Assembly (NCBI GenBank): GCA_036562765.1
Contig: DATCJO010000009.1
Location: forward strand, 62,001 to 126,000
Reading direction: 5' to 3'
Length of the DNA: 64,000 nt
Source of the DNA: JAAYFT01 sp036562765
Lineage (GTDB): Bacteria; Bacillota; Clostridia; Tissierellales; Tissierellaceae
Under the pieces are notes generated by a model. That model saw only the letters and a list, made by a program, of their open reading frames with translations, did no database searches and was not told the origin of the DNA. Positions within the stretch are counted from its first letter, which is position 1. Every line of letters starts with the position of its first letter. Made by a program: the position numbers and the translations under genes. Of the stretch, positions 8,091 to 16,277 are shown piece after piece.

Positions 8091-9492
8091 ATACTGGGTA
8101 AATATTAAATTCTTCATTTAGTAACAATTCATTATCTACTTTATATTTTTTTGCTTGACGCCTCTTAAAAAATTCCAAAGCTACTTGGGGGAATAAGGCA
8201 TAAGTTAAGACATCTTCATCTTGTTCAATGTATATCTTTATTTCTTCTTTTAATTTTTCCAATTGAGGTTCTAACAAGTCTGCAGGTCTTCCTGTAAAGA
8301 CTTCATCGTCTCCAATTATCTTCTTTCTTATTTCTTCAGAAATAGGCATTGTTGGTTTTCCATATAAGCCTTTAACATAATTTTTAACTTCTGCTGGTAC
8401 CATCTTATATCTTTCGCCTAAAACGACATTAAAAACAGCTTGAGTTCCAACCATTTGACTCATTGGAGTAACTAATGGAGGATATCCTAAATCTTCTCTT
8501 ACCTTAGGAACTTCTTTTAATACTTCATCTAACATATATTCTTTTCCTTGACTCTTTAACTGAGAAACTAGATTAGATAGCATTCCTCCAGGAACTTGAT
8601 ATATCAAAGTATTGACATCTACATCAAACATTTTTGGATTCAATAACCCTTCTTTTATATACTTTTCTTTCAATTTCTTAAAGTAATCCGAAACCTCTAA
8701 TAATAGTTCCATATTTATATTTTCAGGATAATATGGAGTACCACTTAAAGCTGCTATCATTGGTTCAGTAGCTGGTTGTGATGTTCCGTTTCCAAGTGGA
8801 GATATGGCTGTATCTATAATATCTACACCTGCTTCAATAGCTTTCATATACGTTAAGTTCGCAATTCCACTTGTAAAGTGTGAATGTATTTCAATAGGAA
8901 CTTTAACCTTCTTTTTCATCTCCCTTATTAATTCTTCTGCTACATAAGGTAGCAATATTCCAGACATATCCTTTATACAAATTGAATCAGCTCCCATTTT
9001 TTCCATCTCTATAGCCAAATCTACATAATACTTCACATTATGAACAGGGCTTGTTGTATAGCATATAGCAGCTTGAGCATGGCCACCATACTTCTTAGTA
9101 GCTTCAAGGGACTTTTTAATATTTCTGACATCGTTTAATGCGTCAAAAATTCTTATGATATCGATTCCATTTTCAATAGATTTTTTTACAAATTCTTCTA
9201 CTACATCATCTGGATAATGCTTATAACCCAATAGGTTTTGTCCCCTTAACAGCATTTGCAACTTTGTCTTTTTAAAAACCTTTCTTAGTGCCCTAAGCCT
9301 TTCCCAGGGGTCTTCATCTAAGAATCTTAAACATGCATCAAAAGTAGCTCCACCCCAAACTTCTAAGGCATGGAAGCCAACATTGTCAAGTTTTTCTGCA
9401 ATTGGAAGCATATCTTCCAATTTCATTCTTGTGGCTATTAAAGACTGATGAGCATCCCTTAAAATAGTATCAGTAATTTTTATTCCTGACAT
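8089..9492 (-). CDS. Carboxyltransferase subunit (OadA / pyruvate carboxylase subunit B type), no biotin domain
   Basis: The 467-residue protein is the carboxyltransferase module of oxaloacetate decarboxylase/pyruvate carboxylase. It has the HMGL-like barrel at residues 1-270 (ITDTILRDAHQS, metal ligand region IEIHSHFTSG) and the conserved C-terminal PYC_OADA domain at about 290-460. It moves CO2 between carboxybiotin and pyruvate/oxaloacetate. The C-terminal biotinyl domain of full OadA (about 590 residues) is absent and no biotin-carrier gene is in the window. A separate carrier must supply biotin, as in methylmalonyl-CoA or acyl-CoA decarboxylase sets. The ATG follows AGGAGG; mnmM ends ten bases upstream. 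Confidence 0.85.
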   Translation of the reverse strand: MSGIKITDTILRDAHQSLIATRMKLEDMLPIAEKLDNVGFHALEVWGGATFDACLRFLDEDPWERLRALRKVFKKTKLQMLLRGQNLLGYKHYPDDVVEEFVKKSIENGIDIIRIFDALNDVRNIKKSLEATKKYGGHAQAAICYTTSPVHNVKYYVDLAIEMEKMGADSICIKDMSGILLPYVAEELIREMKKKVKVPIEIHSHFTSGIANLTYMKAIEAGVDIIDTAISPLGNGTSQPATEPMIAALSGTPYYPENINMELLLEVSDYFKKLKEKYIKEGLLNPKMFDVDVNTLIYQVPGGMLSNLVSQLKSQGKEYMLDEVLKEVPKVREDLGYPPLVTPMSQMVGTQAVFNVVLGERYKMVPAEVKNYVKGLYGKPTMPISEEIRKKIIGDDEVFTGRPADLLEPQLEKLKEEIKIYIEQDEDVLTYALFPQVALEFFKRRQAKKYKVDNELLLNEEFNIYPV

Positions 9493-9502
9493 TTGTCTCC
9501 TC

Positions 9503-10075
9503 CTATCTTGCTTTTTCTATAGCATATAATACAGGGGGATTATTTTTTTGATTAATAAATTCATATTTTAATACATTAAATTTCTTTTGGTCTAAATTAA
9601 CTAAGAAATTTTCTACTGCATCTTTTTCCTCCAATCCCCCTTTGTGGCCTGTATAACAAGTAATTAATAAAAGTCCGTTTTCTTTTAACATTTCTAATGC
9701 TTTTTTTAAACTAATTAATGTTGTCTCCTTTTTTGTAATAATACTTTTATCACTTCCTGGCAAATAACCTAAATTATAAATTATGAAATCTAGTTTTTCA
9801 TTTATATGTATATCAATATTTTCATGTCCATCTAATATTAATATAACACGATTGTCTAGATTTTCACAAGCCAATTTTTCTTTAGTACTTTCAATGGCTT
9901 CTTTTTGAATGTCAAATCCATAAACCTTACCTTGTGGACCTACACATCTAGCTAATAATAGTGTATCATTTCCATTACCAACAGTACAGTCCAAAACAAC
10001 TTGTCCTTCTTTTACAAAGTTAAGTATGAAATCTCTAGATATCTTAATAGTATTTACTATTTTTTCATAGCTCAT
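9503..10075 (-). CDS. mnmM: tRNA 5-aminomethyl-2-thiouridine methyltransferase MnmM (YtqB family)
   Basis: The class I SAM methyltransferase (about 190 residues) matches Bacillus YtqB, recently identified as MnmM, which methylates the wobble nm5s2U of tRNA. Motif I is LDCTVGNGNDTLLLA, followed by the acidic GFDIQKEA strand and the YNLGYLPGSDK signature of this family (in place of the NPPY of DNA methylases). The internal ATG after GGTGAT is the likelier start; an ATG four codons earlier lacks an SD. It is co-transcribed with the carboxyltransferase, with no obvious functional link. Confidence 0.82.
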   Translation of the reverse strand: MSYEKIVNTIKISRDFILNFVKEGQVVLDCTVGNGNDTLLLARCVGPQGKVYGFDIQKEAIESTKEKLACENLDNRVILILDGHENIDIHINEKLDFIIYNLGYLPGSDKSIITKKETTLISLKKALEMLKENGLLLITCYTGHKGGLEEKDAVENFLVNLDQKKFNVLKYEFINQKNNPPVLYAIEKAR

Positions 10076-10134
10076 TTTAATCACCATTAATTACCAAATT
10101 ATATTTAAAAAAATAAAAAAGTTCATTATCTTAA

Positions 10135-10842
10135 TTATAAACTCTTTAAATATTCGATTTCATCGTCATTTAAATATCGCCATTTACCAACACCTAATTC
10201 TCCTAATTTTAATTCTCCTATTTCAATTCTCTTTAATTTTTTTACAGGATGATTTATTGCTTCACACATTTTCTTTATTTGTCTATTTCTGCCTTCATAA
10301 ATTGTTATATCTAGAATTGATTCATTTTCATATTCTCTTATTACCCTAATTTTAGCCTTTGAGGTATATCTTCCATCAATTTTTATTCCGTTTCTAAACC
10401 TGTCAAGCTCAGATTTTGTTGGAACACCTTCTACTATTGCAATATACCTTTTCGGTATCTTATTGGAAGGATGAGTCAATTTGTAAGTTATATCTCCATC
10501 ATTTGTGAGTAATAATAACCCTGTGGTATCTGCATCAAGCCTTCCTACTGGATATATCCTTTCTTTTACATCTTCTATCAAATCTGTTACTATTTTTCTA
10601 TTCTTTTCATCTTTTAAAGTTGTCACATATCCAATTGGCTTATTCAACATGATATATACTTTGTTTTCCTCTGGTTTAATAACTTTATCATTAACTCTAA
10701 CCTCATCTTTATTTTCGTCTATAACAGTACCCAATTGAGTTACAACTTTACCATTAACTTTAACTTTTCCATTAAGTATCAATTCCTCAGCTTTTCTCCT
10801 TGAGGTTACTCCACATAAAGCTATATATTTTTGTAATCTCAT
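10135..10842 (-). CDS. rluB: 23S rRNA pseudouridine synthase B (RluB/RsuA family)
   Basis: The 235-residue protein has an N-terminal S4 RNA-binding domain (residues 2-60, RLQKYIALCGVTSRRKAE) and the RsuA/RluB catalytic domain with catalytic Asp in GRLDADTTGLLLLTNDG. It isomerises a uridine in 23S rRNA helix 89. The start follows AAGGTG. Its place directly after a dacB-type carboxypeptidase corresponds to the Bacillus dacB-spmA-spmB-rluB row with spmA and spmB missing. Confidence 0.93.
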   Translation of the reverse strand: MRLQKYIALCGVTSRRKAEELILNGKVKVNGKVVTQLGTVIDENKDEVRVNDKVIKPEENKVYIMLNKPIGYVTTLKDEKNRKIVTDLIEDVKERIYPVGRLDADTTGLLLLTNDGDITYKLTHPSNKIPKRYIAIVEGVPTKSELDRFRNGIKIDGRYTSKAKIRVIREYENESILDITIYEGRNRQIKKMCEAINHPVKKLKRIEIGELKLGELGVGKWRYLNDDEIEYLKSL

Positions 10843-10869
10843 ATTATCACCTTGCTTATAATGTATTCT

Positions 10870-11970
10870 TTATTTACCCGTAATCTTTTCCATTAATCTC
10901 TCAAAAATATTAGCTTTTTTCACAGTAGTTTTTGCAATTAAATCACTTCTATTAATTAATTTACCATCAAGAAAAGTATAAATAAACCCAATCTTAGTAC
11001 CCTTTCCTACGGGAGCACTAATACTATCTGGAACCTCTATAGTAATTTTTATCTTATCTTTTTCATCTTCCCTTAATAAATAAGTAAAGCTTGTATCAGA
11101 TACTAAATCTATATATTTTTTCTTTCCATTTATTAAATCAAGTTTCTTAATGAACTGACCTTTGTCATATATCAAATATGGTTTAAAGTTATTAAATCCA
11201 TAATCCAATAATTTATAATTATCATTAAACCAATTACTTGCATTTAATGAAACAGCAATTAATCTATGGTTGTTTCTAGTTGCGGAAGAAACTAAACATC
11301 TTCCAGATTTCATTGTATATCCTGTTTTTACGCCATCTCCGCCTTTATATTCCCAAAGTGTCTTATTCTTGTTATAATAATAATTATTTTCCAGTCTATC
11401 TGATATATAATTCTTCGTGCTAACAATTTTAGCAAATTCTTCATATTTAAAGGCTTCTCTTGTAATTAATGCTAAATCAAAAGCAGTTGTATAATGTAAA
11501 TCATCATGTAATCCATGTGGATTTGTAAAGTTTGTATTAATGGCACCTATTTCCATTGCCTTTTTATTCATCATGTCAATGAAATTTTCTAAACTTCCGC
11601 CAACATGTATAGCAATAGCAACTGCTGCATCATTTCCCGATCTGAGCATTAATCCATATAGCAAATCTTCTAAAGTTACAACTTCGCCTTCTTTTAAATA
11701 TATACTGGAACCTTCTATCCCAACAGCTTCAGCTGGAATGACTACTTTATCACTTAAATTTCCATATTCTAATGCTATCAACGCAGTCATAATTTTAGTA
11801 GTACTTGCCATTGGCATTTTTATATGTGGATTTTTTTCATACAAAATCCTACCTGTATTTGCATCCATTAATATACATGATTTGGCACTTAAATCTAGCT
11901 CCTCACTATTTACTATACTTGAACATAAAAATATAATCAACAAAATAACTATATATTTTACCTTATTCAT
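10870..11970 (-). CDS. dacB: D-alanyl-D-alanine carboxypeptidase (sporulation DacB position)
   Basis: This penicillin-binding protein of the S11 family, 366 residues, is secreted by an N-terminal signal peptide (residues 1-22). The three active-site motifs are S56TTK59, S111GN and K214TG. It trims terminal D-Ala from peptidoglycan stem peptides. The C-terminal beta domain (about 265-345) and a terminal basic segment fit the family. Position between gerW and rluB matches Bacillus dacB, the spore-cortex carboxypeptidase, hence the symbol by synteny. A second paralogue occurs in the window at the dacF position. Confidence 0.88.
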   Translation of the reverse strand: MNKVKYIVILLIIFLCSSIVNSEELDLSAKSCILMDANTGRILYEKNPHIKMPMASTTKIMTALIALEYGNLSDKVVIPAEAVGIEGSSIYLKEGEVVTLEDLLYGLMLRSGNDAAVAIAIHVGGSLENFIDMMNKKAMEIGAINTNFTNPHGLHDDLHYTTAFDLALITREAFKYEEFAKIVSTKNYISDRLENNYYYNKNKTLWEYKGGDGVKTGYTMKSGRCLVSSATRNNHRLIAVSLNASNWFNDNYKLLDYGFNNFKPYLIYDKGQFIKKLDLINGKKKYIDLVSDTSFTYLLREDEKDKIKITIEVPDSISAPVGKGTKIGFIYTFLDGKLINRSDLIAKTTVKKANIFERLMEKITGK

Positions 11971-11993
11971 CAGGAAACCTCCCTATTAATCAA

Positions 11994-12021
11994 AAGAAGC
12001 AAGATATACATCCTGCTTCTT
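11994..12021 (-). terminator. Terminator after gerW
   Basis: AAGAAGCA and TGCTTCTT pair, with a single A/C mismatch and a further GAT/ATC pairing around an ATAC loop. On the minus strand the stem is followed by TTTGATTAA. It separates gerW from dacB. Confidence 0.65.
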
Positions 12022-12027
12022 ACATTA

Positions 12028-12468
12028 TCATATCATTTGAGCTGGTTCTTGATTATTATTTTCACTTTTATTATCGTTTTTATTGTTTACTATGCTTTTT
12101 TGAATGTTATCTGCCATTTTTTCTATAAAACTAAATAAATTTGAAAGTGCACTATTGCCTTCATCAACAGTTAGTAATTTTACTTGATCGTTTCCTACTA
12201 CTATAAAACCTACTGGAGATAAACAAACACCTGCTCCGCTTCCACCGCCAAATGGGAACTTCTCCTCTGATAAATTGTCTTTTTTGTCTTTAGATTTTCC
12301 AAATTCACTTCCTCCAGAAGCAAAACCAAAGGATATCCTAGAGACAGGAATTATTACAGTGCCATCTGCAGTATAAACAGGATCTCCAACTATTGTATTT
12401 ACATCCACCATTTCTTTTAAATTAGCCATTGTAGTTTTCATTAAGCCTTCTATTGGATGCTCTGGCAA
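12028..12468 (-). CDS. gerW: GerW (YtfJ) family spore protein
   Basis: The 146-residue protein matches GerW/YtfJ: the opening PEHPIEGLMKTTMANLKEMV, the IPVSRISFGFASGGSEFG core and the glycine-rich FPFGGGSGAGV. In Bacillus, GerW is a spore-inner protein needed for germination with certain nutrients. The start is probably TTG (LPEHPIEG), eight bases after AGGTGG; GTG codons upstream overlap the SD. The 3' end of the DUF2953 gene overlaps by about 47 bases, a conserved clostridial pair. Confidence 0.92.
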   Translation of the reverse strand: MPEHPIEGLMKTTMANLKEMVDVNTIVGDPVYTADGTVIIPVSRISFGFASGGSEFGKSKDKKDNLSEEKFPFGGGSGAGVCLSPVGFIVVGNDQVKLLTVDEGNSALSNLFSFIEKMADNIQKSIVNNKNDNKSENNNQEPAQMI

Positions 12469-12988
12469 AAATACCACCACCTTTTCTTTTCTTCATATAT
12501 CTGATGTAGATAATAATAATATAAACCAAATTTACTTTTATTATGCACAAAAAAAATATTTGAAACATGTCCTCATTAAACTTTGGAGTTACCATAATAT
12601 ATTTATTGTCTATCTCATTTATATATTTATCTTTCAAAATAAAACTATAGATAAGACAGCTAATGCTCCAAATTATGCCAGTTACAATCCCCAACAAAAA
12701 TGGATCTTTAATGCCTATTATTATATTTAAATATATTTTTTTTGTTTGCCCCTTATCTATAAAATATCTTAGCAAATCGTAGGCATCTATTTTTTTTAGA
12801 CCAGATTTAGATTTCTTACTTTCCTTCTCTTTTTTTGTTGAATCTATTTCTTTTTTTATTAATCCAAATAAATAACTTACTGTTACCTTATATTTTGAAT
12901 AATCAGTAAATTCATAATAAAATTCTATTTTAAGTGGTATTATTAGTAAAATTAATAATATAAAAAGAAAAAGTATTAAAAATACCAC
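12422..12988 (-). CDS. DUF2953 domain membrane protein
   Basis: A 188-residue protein of unknown function. It has an N-terminal membrane segment (residues 2-20), a basic KESKKSKSG linker (about 55-65) and two further hydrophobic segments (about 94-116 and 142-160), then a basic tail ending in RKGGG. This is the DUF2953 layout, and the gene regularly precedes gerW in Clostridia, with which it overlaps here. A sporulation role is inferred only from that pairing. Confidence 0.8.
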   Translation of the reverse strand: MVFLILFLFILLILLIIPLKIEFYYEFTDYSKYKVTVSYLFGLIKKEIDSTKKEKESKKSKSGLKKIDAYDLLRYFIDKGQTKKIYLNIIIGIKDPFLLGIVTGIIWSISCLIYSFILKDKYINEIDNKYIMVTPKFNEDMFQIFFLCIIKVNLVYIIIIYIRYMKKRKGGGIFARASNRRLNENYNG

Positions 12989-13026
12989 TTTACCACTTCC
13001 TTATTTTGGTATATCTATATTTTTTC

Positions 13027-13066
13027 AAAAAAAAGAAAAATAATACTAAAATTAGTATTATTTTTC
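13027..13066 (-). terminator. Intrinsic terminator of the M50-scpA-scpB operon
   Basis: A 15-bp perfect inverted repeat (13035-13049 / 13052-13066) with a two-base centre is followed on the minus strand by eight T. The scpB stop lies in the 5' arm. Confidence 0.88.
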
Positions 13067-13603
13067 CAGCTCTAGGTTATCTAAATTATTATTAAACTCT
13101 TCAATAGGAGGTAATTGATCTAAACTCTCTAACCCAAAAGTCTTTAAAAAAAGATCAGTTGTTCCATAAAGTATTGGTCTACCAACTTTCTCTAGTCTAC
13201 CCAATTCAGTTATTAAACCTCTTTCCAATAGTGTTTCTATCGCCTTATCGCATTTTACACCTCTTATTGCTTCAATCTCAGATTTTATAATTGGTTGTCT
13301 GTATGCAATAATGGATAATGTCTCTAGAGCAGCATTGGACAGACTCTTTGTATATGTAGGATTCGAAAGTTTCTTAATCCATTCATAGTGTTCTGGTCTA
13401 GTAGATAATTGATAAGATTTATTAATTTTCATTATTCTTATACCGCGTCTATTGTAATCAAATTCACTTATCATCTCGTCCAAAAGCTCTTTTACTTCTT
13501 CTTCTGTAATTTCAAGAATGGAAGCTATATCTTTTAATTCCAGTGGGTCTCCCCATGTAAACAATAAAGCTTCTATTATCGCCTTCAACTCCCTTTTATC
13601 CAT
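13058..13603 (-). CDS. scpB: Segregation and condensation protein B
   Basis: ScpB is the winged-helix kleisin-associated subunit of the SMC-ScpAB condensin that compacts and segregates chromosomes. The 181 residues show the typical opening (IEALLFTWGDPLELKDIA), the tandem winged helices and the conserved TLSIIAYRQPIIKSEIEAIRG and GRLEKVGRPILYGTT segments. The ATG follows AGAGGAG and lies three bases after scpA. The coding end forms the terminator stem. Confidence 0.95.
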   Translation of the reverse strand: MDKRELKAIIEALLFTWGDPLELKDIASILEITEEEVKELLDEMISEFDYNRRGIRIMKINKSYQLSTRPEHYEWIKKLSNPTYTKSLSNAALETLSIIAYRQPIIKSEIEAIRGVKCDKAIETLLERGLITELGRLEKVGRPILYGTTDLFLKTFGLESLDQLPPIEEFNNNLDNLELEK

Positions 13604-13606
13604 AAG

Positions 13607-14350
13607 CTACTCCTCTTTCTGCCTTTTTATTATAATTAAGTCCGAAAAATCTTTTTCCTGCACAACACTTATGTATTTCATATTCATCAATTCTAAAATA
13701 GATAAAAAATATGTTATTATTTCCATTCTTGTACTATCTTCTTTTAATAGATCACTAAAAAAAATTTTATTCTCCTTTTTTAATCTATTTTTTATATTAG
13801 AAATACATTTTTCTAATGTGTATTCTTCTCTTTGTATTTCTTTAATATCTAAAATTTTACCTTCTCTGCTTCTCTTTTTTATAATGTTATTTAAAGCCTT
13901 TAAAAGATCACTTATATTCATGTTCTCTATTTCTAAATTTTCATTAAAAGTATCTACTATATCTTCTTTAGGTTTATAAAAAACCTTTGACTGTATGCTT
14001 TCCATTTCTCTTAATTTCTCTGCAGCACTTTTATACTTTTTATATTCAATTAATCTTTTTACTAATTCAGCCCTTGGGTCTATTTCCTCATTATCTCCTT
14101 CACTATCATCTGTTTTTGTTTTTTGTGGAAGTAGCATTTTTGACTTTATTTCCAATAATGTTGCAGCCATTACTAAAAAATCACTTGTTATTTCTAAATT
14201 TAATTCCTCCATCTTTTGAAGGTATTCTAAAAATTGCTCTGTTATCAAACTAATAGGTATATCATAAATATCTATTTCTGCTTTTTCTATTAAATGCAAT
14301 AATAAATCCATTGGACCTTCAAAAATATCTATTTTTACTTTATACTCCAT
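13607..14350 (-). CDS. scpA: Segregation and condensation protein A
   Basis: ScpA is the kleisin bridging SMC heads. The 247-residue protein has the N-terminal signature FEGPMDLLLHLIEKAEIDIYD, the LVMAATLLEIKSKMLLP helix, a charged middle and the C-terminal winged helix ending near FSDLIIIKRQ. The start overlaps the end of the upstream M50 protease gene by 11 bases. scpB follows closely, as in most Firmicutes. Confidence 0.95.
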   Translation of the reverse strand: MEYKVKIDIFEGPMDLLLHLIEKAEIDIYDIPISLITEQFLEYLQKMEELNLEITSDFLVMAATLLEIKSKMLLPQKTKTDDSEGDNEEIDPRAELVKRLIEYKKYKSAAEKLREMESIQSKVFYKPKEDIVDTFNENLEIENMNISDLLKALNNIIKKRSREGKILDIKEIQREEYTLEKCISNIKNRLKKENKIFFSDLLKEDSTRMEIITYFLSILELMNMKYISVVQEKDFSDLIIIKRQKEE

Positions 14351-14954
14351 ATATTACACTCCATAAATAGTTAAGTATTATATTCAATACATCTAAAACA
14401 TAAGAAATAATTGGATTTAAAATTTTATCTATTGACTTTGTCCATATAAGAATTACAAGTATTATGTATAAATACCTTTCATATCTATAAAAATTATATT
14501 CTAGTTTACCTGGTAGTAAACTGGCCAAGATTTTCGAACCGTCTAAAGGAGGAAAAGGTAGTAAGTTAAATACTCCCAGCATAATATTATACCATAATGT
14601 AATTAATAAGATTTTTCGTAATATTGGATTTGATATGTCAATTATAAATACTATAACGCTCATTAAAATAGCAATGAGGAAATTTACAAATGGTCCAGCT
14701 AAAGAAACTAAAATCGTGTCTCTTTTTCTATTTTTAAAATTTAAAGGATTAATAGGTACTGGCTTGGCCCATCCAAACCTAAAAATTAATAAACATATAA
14801 ATCCTATTGGGTCCAAATGTTTTAAAGGATTTAAACTAAGCCTACCTGCATTTTTCGCAGTATTATCCCCTAGAACATATGCCATATAGCCATGAGCTAG
14901 TTCATGAAAAACAATCGCAATAAACAATCCTGGTAAATTGTAAATTAAATTCAT
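14340..14954 (-). CDS. Site-2 protease family protein (M50 metalloprotease)
   Basis: The 204-residue polytopic protease has the zinc motif HELAHG in the first membrane segment and the second conserved motif NLLPFPPLDGSKIL near residue 130. Five to six hydrophobic segments are visible. It belongs to the YwhC/Rip-like small M50 group that commonly precedes scpA in Clostridia. It may cut membrane-embedded substrates, but the target is unknown. SpoIVFB, the pro-sigma-K protease, is from the same clan but usually has a C-terminal CBS domain; that is absent here, so I do not assign that role. Confidence 0.85.
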   Translation of the reverse strand: MNLIYNLPGLFIAIVFHELAHGYMAYVLGDNTAKNAGRLSLNPLKHLDPIGFICLLIFRFGWAKPVPINPLNFKNRKRDTILVSLAGPFVNFLIAILMSVIVFIIDISNPILRKILLITLWYNIMLGVFNLLPFPPLDGSKILASLLPGKLEYNFYRYERYLYIILVILIWTKSIDKILNPIISYVLDVLNIILNYLWSVIYGV

Positions 14955-14992
14955 GTTTTACACCTTTCTGTTAATTTTAATATCAACATTAT

Positions 14993-15022
14993 ACAACCTC
15001 GACACATAAATGTCGAGGCTGT
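14993..15022 (-). terminator. Terminator after dacF
   Basis: A 12-bp stem (CCTCGACA/TGTCGAGG core, one G-U on the minus strand) with a six-base loop lies just after the carboxypeptidase stop. The downstream tract TTGTATAATG is only moderately U-rich. Confidence 0.75.
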
Positions 15023-15026
15023 TTTA

Positions 15027-16181
15027 TTATCTTCCCTTTAAATATGATTTTATGGTCCTACTTAATATATTCAACAAACTAGCTTTTTGCACATCAGATT
15101 TAATAACTAAATTAACCCTATCAATATCTTTTCCATCTAATGTAATTATTAATTCTCCAACAACATCTCCTGCAGACATAGGACTTTTAATAATATCTGG
15201 TAAAACCAATTCTTTTTCAATGTTGCCAGATTCACCTTTTGGCAATAAAACAAATGCATCCCGTTCTAGCATAACATCTACTTCAAATACTTTCCCTTTT
15301 TCAACAGGTATTGTTGCTATAACATCGCCTTTTCTCCCTATAGTGACAGATTCATAATTAGCAAATCCATAATCAAGGAGCTTTTTAGCTTCATCAAATC
15401 TAACCTGAGATGATTTAGCTCCAAGTACAACAGCAATTAACTCTAAATCCCCTCTCTTTGCTGAAGCAGATATGCAAAATCCAGCTTCACTTGTAGAACC
15501 AGTTTTTATTCCTGTTGTACCTTCATATTCCTTAATCAATCTATTTGTATTGACCATTGTTTGAACGCTGTTCTTATTTTTCCCTACCTTTAAATCATAC
15601 ATATAAGTAGTGAGCCATTCATTAACTATTGGATATTTTAACAGCTCCCTTGACATGATTGCAACATCATAAGCTGAAACATAATGATTTTCACCAGGTA
15701 ATCCACTGGCATTTGAAAAATGAGTATTTTCCATTCCAAGTTTTTTAGCCCTTTCATTCATCATCTTGACAAAAACTTCTTCTGATCCTGCTATATGTTC
15801 AGCCAAAGCTACTGCTGCATCATTAGCAGATCTTATGGCTATAGCCCTAAAAAGATCTTCTACAGTCTGTGTTTCTCCAGCTTCTAAGTATACTTGTGAA
15901 CCTCCCATCCTCGATGCATGGCTACTTATTACTACTTTGTCATCTAATGATATTTTACCAGAATTTAAAGCTTCAACTCCTAATAACATGGTCATTATTT
16001 TAGTTATGCTTGCTGGTGCTAACCGTTCATTTTCATTAAACTTATATATAACTTTACCAGTCTTAGCATCCATTAGTATAGCAGCCTTTGCATCAATCTG
16101 TAAATCTGCATAAGCAGTAATACCGATGGAATTTGTGAAGATTAAAAATATTACAATTATAGGTGCAAGTATCCTTTTCAC
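15027..16181 (-). CDS. dacF: D-alanyl-D-alanine carboxypeptidase (DacF position)
   Basis: This second S11 carboxypeptidase (384 residues from the GTG) has a signal peptide ending near ITAYA, active-site S58ITK61, S118AN and K226TG, then the C-terminal beta domain and a basic amphipathic tail (SRTIKSYLKGR) for membrane contact. It trims D-Ala from peptidoglycan. The GTG following GGGGGTATTAAG is preferred to an ATG 14 codons upstream without an SD. In Bacillus, dacF follows the purine nucleoside phosphorylase gene and precedes spoIIA; here spoIIA is absent. Confidence 0.88.
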   Translation of the reverse strand: MKRILAPIIVIFLIFTNSIGITAYADLQIDAKAAILMDAKTGKVIYKFNENERLAPASITKIMTMLLGVEALNSGKISLDDKVVISSHASRMGGSQVYLEAGETQTVEDLFRAIAIRSANDAAVALAEHIAGSEEVFVKMMNERAKKLGMENTHFSNASGLPGENHYVSAYDVAIMSRELLKYPIVNEWLTTYMYDLKVGKNKNSVQTMVNTNRLIKEYEGTTGIKTGSTSEAGFCISASAKRGDLELIAVVLGAKSSQVRFDEAKKLLDYGFANYESVTIGRKGDVIATIPVEKGKVFEVDVMLERDAFVLLPKGESGNIEKELVLPDIIKSPMSAGDVVGELIITLDGKDIDRVNLVIKSDVQKASLLNILSRTIKSYLKGR

Positions 16182-16277
16182 CTTAATACCCCCATTTAAT
16201 TTATTTATTTTTATATTCTCCACAAATTCCCTACTTATGCAGATTATTAATAATTGACAATATTTGGTTAGTCTTTA

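Noticed and set aside
14340..14954. The M50 protease as SpoIVFB, the pro-sigma-K protease.
   Set aside because: It lacks the C-terminal CBS domain and a neighbouring spoIVFA, and its place before scpA is typical of general YwhC/Rip-like proteases.
15010..15357. Plus-strand reading frame of 115 codons opposite dacF (and similar long antisense frames, such as 16906-17448 and 62221-62805).
   Set aside because: No SD, no recognisable domains, and full overlap with well-supported minus-strand genes.
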